Below, one piece after another: positions 39,051 to 45,730 of a stretch of 64,000 bases of DNA. Under the pieces are notes generated by a model. That model had not been told where the DNA came from. It worked only from the letters and a program-made list of their open reading frames with translations, and did not search any database. The translations under genes and the position numbers were made by a program. The DNA lies in NCBI GenBank assembly GCA_017436705.1, contig JAFSCP010000045.1, positions 49,615 to 113,614 on the forward strand. Reading direction: 5' to 3'. This DNA is from Bacillota bacterium. GTDB lineage: Bacteria > Bacillota > Clostridia > Peptostreptococcales > Anaerovoracaceae. How positions within the stretch are numbered: position 1 is the stretch's first letter; every line of letters begins with the position of its first letter.

Positions 39051-40433
39051 ATGGAAAAGAAGAGTGGTATTTTGCAGAGTAAATTCGTGCGGATTCTGCT
39101 TGTGGTTGTTGCTGTTGCGGCAGGAATTGTGGGAATTATCGGCAACAATGTGGGCGAGATAGCAGAGTCTGCCGGTGAAAAGCAGCTGGCAAAGCTGCAG
39201 GAAATGATCGGCCCCAACACAGAAATAGTCATTGCACCGGGTACATACAATAGAGAAATCCGCATTCTCGACGGGGAAAAAGGACTTTTTCTGGCGCTGG
39301 ATGGTACTTATAAAATAATAGACACTCAGGGCGAGGTCCTTGCAGATACTGGCTGCACACATATTTCTGAGAAACTGGATGACCGGTTCTGGATTATGGC
39401 GGAAGAAGCGGGAGGTATATACTGTCTCGTTGATATGGAACAGGTGCTGACTGAGGGTAGCTTCAGTTTCCCTGAACTGCCGGAGGGCTGCGAGTACACT
39501 GCGGTACATCAGAGCGGCAAGTATTATATGACCAATAGTCCGGCGGGGAAACAGGTATACAGCATTCCGGACAATGAACTGATTCACACATTCTCTGAAG
39601 AAACTCTAAAAGGGGAGTTCGGGCCGCGTTTTACCAGCCGGGAAGGTTATGTTACATACACCCGAGCTGATGGTACGGATTGCGTGATGAACTTTTATAC
39701 AGGAGACATTGAATATGTGTGTGCAGAGCATGAAAACCTGGCAATGGACGCAGAAATCGGAACGCTTACAGCCGTGAGAAAACCTTTCTTCGCCAAGGAC
39801 AAGCCGGGCGGCAAAAATAAGAATTTTACATATTTTCTCGATGAAAATTATGAAATCGCATTGGAAGGAGCTATTTTCAATTCGATTGATATGATTAACT
39901 TTTATCCGGAATACAGGGTGGCATATCTGGCACAGGCAGCAAACTATTACGACGTGGAAGAAAAACTTCGTGACGACAGTTTTAATTCCGCTGCTGTGAC
40001 GGTTGTCCTCAATGAGCAGGGTGAGGTTGTTTACAAAGAAGATGAAGAACATGACGGTTCAGTCAGAACTATTCTCGGTGACGTGGTGGTAGTGGGCGAC
40101 CCGCGGGAAGGTCTCCTGGACTACTACGATCTGACCACAGGGGAACTTATTATGGGCGACCAGGAGCTGCTTTGTTTCCGGGATTTTGAGGACGGCATTG
40201 CAGCGGCAGAGGCACTTCCAAAGGGATTCAAGGAAGGTGACTACGATGACCGGGAAATACAGGTGCCTCATCTGGAAAGACTGTATTCGGAAGGCAGGTG
40301 CGGTTTCGTGGATGAAAACATGCAGCCGCTGACTGACTTTGTTTTCGATTCAGTGACAGCAACGGATAACGGTTACGCGGTCGTTTATGTGGACGACATG
40401 CCGGCAGTTATCAGATTCAAAGGGGCGGTTTAA
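39051..40433 (+). CDS. Membrane-tethered protein with WG-repeat-like tail (cassette paralogue 3)
   Basis: A 460-residue protein starting at ATG 39051 (GTG 39039 is in frame, but overlaps the GGTGGTG ribosome site). One N-terminal helix (about 12-30) leads into an external domain with the shared features: IVIAPGTYNREIRILDGEKG, YDLTTGELIMGDQEL, DFEDGIAAAEAL and a tail GFVDENMQPLTDFVFDS, then NGYAVVYVDDMPAVIRFKG. The W of the WG unit is lost here, as it is in part of paralogue 1. The second permease follows directly. Confidence 0.75.
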   Translation: MEKKSGILQSKFVRILLVVVAVAAGIVGIIGNNVGEIAESAGEKQLAKLQEMIGPNTEIVIAPGTYNREIRILDGEKGLFLALDGTYKIIDTQGEVLADTGCTHISEKLDDRFWIMAEEAGGIYCLVDMEQVLTEGSFSFPELPEGCEYTAVHQSGKYYMTNSPAGKQVYSIPDNELIHTFSEETLKGEFGPRFTSREGYVTYTRADGTDCVMNFYTGDIEYVCAEHENLAMDAEIGTLTAVRKPFFAKDKPGGKNKNFTYFLDENYEIALEGAIFNSIDMINFYPEYRVAYLAQAANYYDVEEKLRDDSFNSAAVTVVLNEQGEVVYKEDEEHDGSVRTILGDVVVVGDPREGLLDYYDLTTGELIMGDQELLCFRDFEDGIAAAEALPKGFKEGDYDDREIQVPHLERLYSEGRCGFVDENMQPLTDFVFDSVTATDNGYAVVYVDDMPAVIRFKGAV

Positions 40434-41093
40434 ATGAAGGATAAAAAACAGAAACTCACAGGACCCAAGTTCCGGGAATATTTCATGCTGCATGTGAGAT
40501 GTGTGAGAGGATATGTACTGACTGGCATTTTTCTTGGTCTGTTTTCTGGATGGCTTGCGGGCAGCGGTTTGGATAACCGGAATATTATAACCTCCTTAAT
40601 ACTTGCAGTCGCTTTTAACATACAGGGCTTTGTCACGATATATTCAAAGATGCTGTATCAGCGTGAAACTTATCTTTATCAAAGTTTTCCTGTCTCTGCG
40701 TTTGAGACTGCATTTGCGAAGATGGTAACTGGTGCAATGATGCCAGCGGCCATGCTGATTCCAATACCGATTAAGGTTTATGGCCTGGCAGGTACAGTTG
40801 TTGCACCGGCTATAATAACCGGCTCCCTGCTTGTGTCGGGCATAATCCTCGCGGCCATAGGTTTCGGCAACAGCATGCGTGACAGCAGGGCAAAGAAACC
40901 GAGCACCTGGGGGAGCCTTATTGCCGCAGCGGTTATGCTGGGCGCACAGGTTGGCCTTACGGCCGCTTTCATAAAATGGGTGCCACTCAGCTTCGGGCTT
41001 AAGACGCTGATTCTTACTGCTGTTTTCGCGGCAGAGTCGGCGGGAATGCTGTGGTACAATACAAACAGCCTGAAGAGGAACTATCAGGTTTGA
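40434..41093 (+). CDS. ABC-2-like permease of the cassette (2)
   Basis: A 219-residue membrane protein with six helices and the coupling motif YQSFPVSAFETAFAKM near residues 79-94. It begins at the stop codon of paralogue 3 and ends the cassette. Two permeases with one ATPase suggest a heterodimeric channel or two alternate complexes. A promoter for the next small RNA follows 25 bases later, and no strong terminator separates them. Confidence 0.78.
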   Translation: MKDKKQKLTGPKFREYFMLHVRCVRGYVLTGIFLGLFSGWLAGSGLDNRNIITSLILAVAFNIQGFVTIYSKMLYQRETYLYQSFPVSAFETAFAKMVTGAMMPAAMLIPIPIKVYGLAGTVVAPAIITGSLLVSGIILAAIGFGNSMRDSRAKKPSTWGSLIAAAVMLGAQVGLTAAFIKWVPLSFGLKTLILTAVFAAESAGMLWYNTNSLKRNYQV

Positions 41094-41117
41094 TTATGGA
41101 AAATAATTGAAAATCGG

Positions 41118-41146
41118 TTGACAAATTAGTTATGAGTACATATAAT
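41118..41146 (+). promoter_or_regulatory. Promoter of antitoxin RNA, Fst/par-like locus
   Basis: Perfect TTGACA (41118-41123) and TATAAT (41141-41146) with a 17-base spacer: the strongest promoter match in the window. Confidence 0.85.
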
Positions 41147-41152
41147 ATAATT

Positions 41153-41222
41153 AAACAAAGATATGACAATTCATTTGTACACAAATTGAAAACCCCGCAG
41201 AGGCGACTGCGGGGTTTTCGTT
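41153..41222 (+). ncRNA. Predicted antitoxin RNA (RNA II-like) of an Fst/par-type locus
   Basis: A 65-70 base RNA from about 41153 to the terminator at 41189-41218. Its 5' half, from 41159 to 41182, is complementary, with three missing bases, to the toxin mRNA from the GTGTAC leader through ATG and six further codons. The pairing covers the toxin start codon, so it would block translation. This is the par arrangement: two convergent RNAs transcribed across direct repeats. No other coding frame lies here. Confidence 0.8.
41189..41218. terminator. Strong (probably bidirectional) terminator of the Fst/par-like locus
   Basis: Perfect 12-bp arms AAAACCCCGCAG (41189-41200) and CTGCGGGGTTTT (41207-41218) with loop AGGCGA. 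It lies at the 3' end of both the antitoxin RNA and the toxin mRNA. Confidence 0.92.
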
Positions 41223-41226
41223 TAGG

Positions 41227-41325
41227 CTAACTGTCGTTTTTTTGCTTTTCGCCTAGCCATTTGCAGATATAATTGGCGACAATACCTGCTGCGACGGAAA
41301 GCAGAAAAGATATGACAAATTTCAT
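41227..41325 (-). CDS. Small membrane toxin, Fst/type I-like (32 residues)
   Basis: The minus strand from ATG 41325 to TAG 41227 encodes MKFVISFLLSVAAGIVANYI followed by CKWLGEKQKNDS. One membrane helix is followed by a charged C-terminus, the build of Fst/Ldr-type toxins. GAGGGGTG precedes the ATG. Promoter, antisense RNA, direct repeats and shared terminator are all present. It is too short for usual gene calling. The family name is inferred from layout; the peptide itself is not a close match to Fst. Confidence 0.78.
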   Translation of the reverse strand: MKFVISFLLSVAAGIVANYICKWLGEKQKNDS

Positions 41326-41371
41326 TATGTACACCCCTCTCTGTTGCCAGATTGGGAACGGCAGCATCATA

Positions 41372-41400
41372 ATAATACCATAGACGATAAGAAATTACAA
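41372..41400 (-). promoter_or_regulatory. Toxin promoter, Fst/par-like locus
   Basis: On the minus strand, TTGTAA (41400-41395) and TATTAT (41377-41372) are 17 bases apart, giving a leader of about 40 bases. I see no LexA-type box here, unlike the other two type I loci. Confidence 0.65.
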
Positions 41401-41523
41401 TATTTCCTAGTAAAATATTTACATAAAGTCTGCCGGCCGCAATCATTGACGCGGTCTTAAATCGGGTGTATCATATAAAAAATGCCCCGTTTACGGCGGC
41501 TCAAATTACAGCGAGGTGACACT

Positions 41524-42321
41524 ATGAAAGTATACATAAGCGCAGATATTGAAGGTATCGCATCAACAGCCACATGGGCTGACTGCAGTAAGGGTACTGC
41601 GGAATACGAAAAGGCCTGCCAGCAGATGACCAGGGAAGTTCTGGCAGCCTGCGAAGGAGCTTTTGCAGCGGGTGCAGATGAAATTCTGGTCAAGGATGCT
41701 CATGGTCCGGGCACCAACATTGACATCTACCAGATGCCCGAAAATGTCAGACTCATCCGCAGATGGAGCCAGCATCCTTATGTGATGGCAGAAGGCATCG
41801 ACGAGACTTTCGATGCGGCAATGTTCATCGGCTACCATTCTGCAGCCGGAAAAGACGGCAATTTCCTTGCTCACACACTCTCCAAGAAGCCTGCCTATGT
41901 AAAAATCAACGGTGAGTATGCCAGCGAATTCATGATTTACAGCTGGGCGGCTGCTTACGAAGGAGTGCCGACAGTTTTCCTTTCCGGGGACAAGCAGCTC
42001 TGCGAGGAAAGTGCTGACCTTCGCCCGAATCTTGTGACTGCGGCGGTTAAAGAAGGGGACTACGAATCTGCAATCTGCATGTCACCTGCCGAAGCGGTAA
42101 AAAACATCCGCAAAGGAGCTGAAGCGGCGCTGAGACAGGATCTTCGTGATGCGCTCATCGAGCTTCCACCATACTTCGAAGTGGAAATCTGCTACAAGGA
42201 ACATGCCGATTCTGCAAAACCGTCTTATTATCCGGGTGTTGTACGCAAGGATTCGCATACAATTTTTTATGAAACTGACAACTATTTCGACGTGCTGACA
42301 CTGCTCAACTTTGTGCTGTAG
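41524..42321 (+). CDS. D-aminopeptidase, M55 family (DppA-like)
   Basis: A 265-residue M55 peptidase. Metal ligands match DppA: Asp 8 and Glu 10 in SADIEG, His 60 in VKDAHGPG and His 105 in IGYHSAAG, with a glutamate in NGEYASEF. DppA removes D-amino acids from peptides such as D-Ala-D-Ala. A longer in-frame start at 41482 exists, but GAGGTGAC precedes ATG 41524. It is followed by a MalY-like lyase and could supply D-amino acids to catabolism. Confidence 0.88.
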   Translation: MKVYISADIEGIASTATWADCSKGTAEYEKACQQMTREVLAACEGAFAAGADEILVKDAHGPGTNIDIYQMPENVRLIRRWSQHPYVMAEGIDETFDAAMFIGYHSAAGKDGNFLAHTLSKKPAYVKINGEYASEFMIYSWAAAYEGVPTVFLSGDKQLCEESADLRPNLVTAAVKEGDYESAICMSPAEAVKNIRKGAEAALRQDLRDALIELPPYFEVEICYKEHADSAKPSYYPGVVRKDSHTIFYETDNYFDVLTLLNFVL

Positions 42322-42347
42322 GACGTTCGGGAAAAGGAGAAAATAAA

Positions 42348-43556
42348 ATGTACGATTTTACAACTATTATGGACCGCCGCGGCAAAGATGCACTGGCTGT
42401 TGACGCACCGGGACCGGAACCGATCGGCATGATGCCGGCAGGCCCTAAAGATGGTTTTGATATGATACCTATGTGGATTGCGGACATGAACTTTGCGACC
42501 TGTCCGACAATTACTGATGCTATTATCGAAAGAGCCAAGCATCCTGCTTTCGGCTACTTTGATCCGACGGATGAATATTTTAATTCCATCATCGACTGGC
42601 AGTTCAGACGAAACGGCGTGGAAGGGCTCACTGCTGAGGATATAGGCTACGAAAACGGCGTGCTGGGCTGCGTGAACAGTGCTCTGCAGGCCTTTACCGT
42701 ACCGGGAGAAAAAGTTCTGCTTCACAGTCCTACATATGTTGGCTTTACAGGCAGCCTTGCATCCACAGGACGCGTGGCTGAGCACAGTCCGCTGGTTAAG
42801 GACGAAAACGGCGTGTGGCGCATGGACTTTGAGGACATGGACCGCCGCCTGAAAAAGAACAAAATCCACCTGGCGATTTTCTGCTCACCACATAATCCTT
42901 GCGGCCGTGTGTGGGAACGCTGGGAAATCGAAAAAGCCCTGGAAGTTTACGCTGCCAACGACTGCGTGGTTGTTTCCGACGAAATCTGGAGCGACCTGAC
43001 TCTCACCGGTTACAAACACATTCCGACCCAGTCTGTCAGCGAAGATGCAAAGAACCGTACAATTGCAATTTACGCTCCAAGCAAAACTTTCAATCTGGCA
43101 GGTCTAATCGGCAGCTACCATATTATATACAGCAAATATCTCCGAGACCGCATCCGCAGGCAGGCATCAACAACTCACTATAACACAATGAATGTGCTTT
43201 CCATGCATGCCCTCATCGGCGCTTACAGACCTGAAGGCCATCAGTGGGTTGACGAGCTGAAGGAAGTGCTTACTGAAAACATCAACTATGCTCACGAATT
43301 TATTACGACAAATTTCGACGGTGTGGAAGTTTTCAGACCGCAGGGAACTTACATGATGTTCCTTGACTGCGAAAAATACTGTCAGCGAACCGGCCGCAGC
43401 CTGGACGAAGTTCTCAGAGCAGGCTGGGATGTTGGCGTTGCCTACCAGGACGGCAGACTGTTCAAGAGCCCTTGGGCAATCAGAATGAACTTTGCATTGC
43501 CACACAGCAGAGTGGTTGAGGCCATGGAAAGGCTGAAAAAGTATGTATTTATTTAA
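42348..43556 (+). CDS. MalY/PatB-family aminotransferase (cystathionine beta-lyase type)
   Basis: A 402-residue fold-type I PLP enzyme. The PLP lysine lies in YAPSKTFNLAGL near residue 245, with SPHNPCGRVW and VVSDEIWSDL being the expected cofactor contacts. MalY/PatB proteins cleave cystathionine or cysteine-type C-S bonds. The length is normal. It is 26 bases downstream of the DppA-like gene and ends in a terminator, so the two form an operon. Confidence 0.88.
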   Translation: MYDFTTIMDRRGKDALAVDAPGPEPIGMMPAGPKDGFDMIPMWIADMNFATCPTITDAIIERAKHPAFGYFDPTDEYFNSIIDWQFRRNGVEGLTAEDIGYENGVLGCVNSALQAFTVPGEKVLLHSPTYVGFTGSLASTGRVAEHSPLVKDENGVWRMDFEDMDRRLKKNKIHLAIFCSPHNPCGRVWERWEIEKALEVYAANDCVVVSDEIWSDLTLTGYKHIPTQSVSEDAKNRTIAIYAPSKTFNLAGLIGSYHIIYSKYLRDRIRRQASTTHYNTMNVLSMHALIGAYRPEGHQWVDELKEVLTENINYAHEFITTNFDGVEVFRPQGTYMMFLDCEKYCQRTGRSLDEVLRAGWDVGVAYQDGRLFKSPWAIRMNFALPHSRVVEAMERLKKYVFI

Positions 43557-43563
43557 CTAATTA

Positions 43564-43613
43564 AAAACCTGGATATTATGCAACTAACCGTGCATAAGTC
43601 CAGGTTTTGTTTT
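43564..43613. terminator. Terminator between convergent genes
   Basis: AAAACCTGGA (43564-43573) pairs with TCCAGGTTTT (43599-43608), followed by GTTTTTATG. An inner ATGCA/TGCAT stem extends the hairpin. Confidence 0.85.
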
Positions 43614-43631
43614 TATGCGGAGACCCATTTA

Positions 43632-44126
43632 TTATTTAAGTATGTGCGCAGCTCCGATAATGTAAGATAAATCCTCATGAAGAAGGAGGTATCCGGTATC
43701 GGGTGGAGTATTTCCTGAAAACATTGAAAAATTTATGAATTGCGACATGGTTAGTATAAGTGGAGTTTGAACCTGATCTGCAAGAACCAGGAAGTCAAGA
43801 TCGCCGGTTATGAAAATATCAGCATCATGCCGGATTGCAGCAGCCAGGATAGGTGTGTCTTTTTTGTCTCTTACACTGGGGATATTATCGTAATCTGTAT
43901 TTCGTGGAGTATTCACAAGTTCAAATGGCAGCTGTATCAGAAATGTTTCCAGTGCATTTTCCTTTGCAGGAAACTTTCTCTGCACGACCATTCTTAATTC
44001 TTCAATAACATAATCGCATAATATAATCGAATGATTATTAACTAGGATTTCTTTTAGTAAGTTGGTTTTGTCTGTTGGAAAGAAAATCATCGATACTAGA
44101 ATGTTGGTATCAAGCATGATTTTCAT
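43632..44126 (-). CDS. PIN-domain toxin
   Basis: A 164-residue PIN-domain protein. LDTNILVS at the start has the first catalytic Asp at residue 6, VIEELRMVVQRKF carries the glutamate, and DTPILAAAIRHDADIFITGDLDFL the last acidic group. PIN toxins cut RNA. It starts one base after the AbrB-type antitoxin gene, giving a VapBC-like pair. The region around it is A+T-rich. Confidence 0.87.
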   Translation of the reverse strand: MKIMLDTNILVSMIFFPTDKTNLLKEILVNNHSIILCDYVIEELRMVVQRKFPAKENALETFLIQLPFELVNTPRNTDYDNIPSVRDKKDTPILAAAIRHDADIFITGDLDFLVLADQVQTPLILTMSQFINFSMFSGNTPPDTGYLLLHEDLSYIIGAAHILK

Positions 44127-44127
44127 T

Positions 44128-44385
44128 TCAGTACCCCCTTACCTCTTTTCGTATTTCTTTCATATAGTCCTGCAAATCCTCTTCGGTGCTGAAACCTGCT
44201 TTCTCGGCTTCACCGGCAAATTCTTTCTGGACACGGCTGAAAGCAAGCATTGCAGCGTTTTCCAGATAGAACCGCCCGTTTTCTTCGATGATAAGAATCT
44301 GATCGCCTTCTTTAAGATTAAGGGCTTTGCGGACTGCAATCGGCACAGTAATCTGGCCCTTGCTGGAGATTTTGGCAACTTCCAT
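44128..44385 (-). CDS. AbrB/MazE-type antitoxin
   Basis: An 85-residue protein with an N-terminal AbrB swapped-hairpin domain (AKISSKGQITVPIAVRKALN, then GDQILIIEENGRFYLENA). A C-terminal helical part (about 55-85) would bind the PIN toxin. AAAGGAG precedes ATG 44385; ATG 44391 is an alternative. The promoter upstream has a palindrome over its -35 box, which fits autoregulation. Confidence 0.87.
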   Translation of the reverse strand: MEVAKISSKGQITVPIAVRKALNLKEGDQILIIEENGRFYLENAAMLAFSRVQKEFAGEAEKAGFSTEEDLQDYMKEIRKEVRGY

Positions 44386-44424
44386 AAGCAACTCCTTTCT
44401 TTGAATTCTTTACTTTCTTTACTT

Positions 44425-44454
44425 GATTATATAATATATTCTGCCACATGGCAA
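44425..44454 (-). promoter_or_regulatory. Promoter and palindromic operator of the AbrB/PIN pair
   Basis: On the minus strand, TTGCCA (44454-44449) is followed after 17 bases by TATAAT. The palindrome TGCCA-CA-TGGCA (44442-44453) overlaps the -35 element. Confidence 0.65.
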
Positions 44455-44488
44455 CCGAATTATGTCACATTTTATATTACCTTTTCGT

Positions 44489-44517
44489 TTTACTATTTCT
44501 GGATTATGTAGTATAAT
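44489..44517 (+). promoter_or_regulatory. Promoter of prfB
   Basis: TTTACT (44489-44494) and TATAAT (44512-44517) are 17 bases apart, 74 bases ahead of the prfB start. Confidence 0.7.
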
Positions 44518-44590
44518 ATTAATATCTATGTGCATCGTCAGGTCTGGGTTTTCAGAGCGGTGCGCGGCATATTGAAAAAGGAGTAAGACA

Positions 44591-45713
44591 ATGATCAAAC
44601 TTGAGCATATCAAGGCTGAAATTCCGTCATTCAGACCTGTTCTGGCGGAAGTCGGTGGCTCTCTTTGACCTGGATAAGGTAAGAGAAGAACTGGACAGAA
44701 CCAACAGAGAAATCGAGCAGCCGGGCTTCTGGGAAAATCCGGAGGCGGCGCAGAAGGCCATGAAACTGAAAAAATCAATGGAAAGTACCATTGAGAACTT
44801 TGAGAGCCTGGAAAAGGCACTGGACGACATTGAGGAGCTTATCGAGCTGACAGAGATGGAGGAAGAAGCCGGAGCCGGCGAAAAGGAACTGGCAGAAATG
44901 GCCGGCGGAATCGAAAAAGATTTTGAAAAATTCAAGGAAAGGCTGGAAGAACTGCGCCTGAGGACTTTGCTGACGGGCAAATACGACCACTGCAATGCAA
45001 TCCTTTCCATTCATTCAGGCACAGGCGGCATCGATGCGCAGGACTGGGCGCTGATGCTTTACCGTATGTACACACGCTGGGGCGCTCAAAAAGGTTACTC
45101 TGTGAAGACCATTGACTATCAGCGAGATACAGAAGCGGGCATCAAATGTGCCACTATTATCGTCGAAGGCGAAAACGCCTACGGCTATCTTAAGAACGAA
45201 AAGGGCGTTCACAGACTTGTGCGCATTTCGCCGTTCAATGCGGCGGGTAAGCGTCAGACATCCTTTGCGCTGGTGGAAGTAATGCCTGAAATTGATGAAG
45301 AAATAAATATTGAAATAGATCCTGAAGACCTGAGAATTGACACATACCGTGCCAGCGGTGCGGGCGGTCAGCATGTAAACATGACCGACTCTGCTATCAG
45401 AATCACTCATATTCCGACGAATATTGTCGTAACATGTCAGAATGAGCGAAGCCAGCACCAGAATAAGGAAGTTGCAATGAAGCTTCTGGCGGCCAAACTG
45501 ACAGAACTGGCTGAGCAGGAACAGAAGGAAAACCTGAAAGAACTGAAGGGGGACTACTCCATGAACACCTGGGGTTCCCAGATCCGTTCCTATGTTTTCC
45601 AGCCATACACGCTGGTAAAGGACCACAGAACCGGTGCGGAAACTTCCAATGTGGGAGCAGTAATGGACGGTGCAATCGACTATTTCATCAACGAAAAACT
45701 CAAGCAGAAATAA
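44591..45713 (+). CDS. prfB: Peptide chain release factor 2 with programmed +1 frameshift
   Basis: Translation starts at ATG 44591 behind AAGGAG and reads 25 codons (MIKLEHIKAEIPSFRPVLAE, then VGGSL) to an in-frame TGA at 44666. The CTT TGA C slip site at 44663-44669 is the known RF2 autoregulatory frameshift: the ribosome skips one T and continues as DLDKVREEL to 45713, giving about 373 residues. The stop-codon recognition motif SPF (VRISPFN) and the GGQ motif (GAGGQHVN) are present. A GGTGG stretch lies a few bases before the slip site in place of the usual AGGGGG stimulator. Low RF2 favours the frameshift and so raises RF2. Confidence 0.95.
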
Positions 45714-45730
45714 AGAAGGAAAGAACATAA

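Larger units (their letters stand above)
41159..41334 (+). repeat. Direct repeat pair (41159-41182 and 41308-41334) linking antitoxin RNA and toxin start
   Basis: AGATATGACAATTCATTTGT plus ACAC at 41159-41182 recurs as AGATATGACAAATTTCATTA plus TGTACAC at 41308-41334. Because the two RNAs are read from opposite strands, the repeats give complementary RNA. The second copy spans the toxin start codon. Confidence 0.85.

Noticed and set aside
41094..41523. Region first read as an empty intergenic gap
   Set aside because: It is fully explained by the Fst/par-like type I locus and the dppA-like gene leader.
44660..44670. In-frame TGA early in prfB as a sequencing error or pseudogene
   Set aside because: CTT TGA C is the well-known programmed frameshift of release factor 2, and the rest of the gene is intact.
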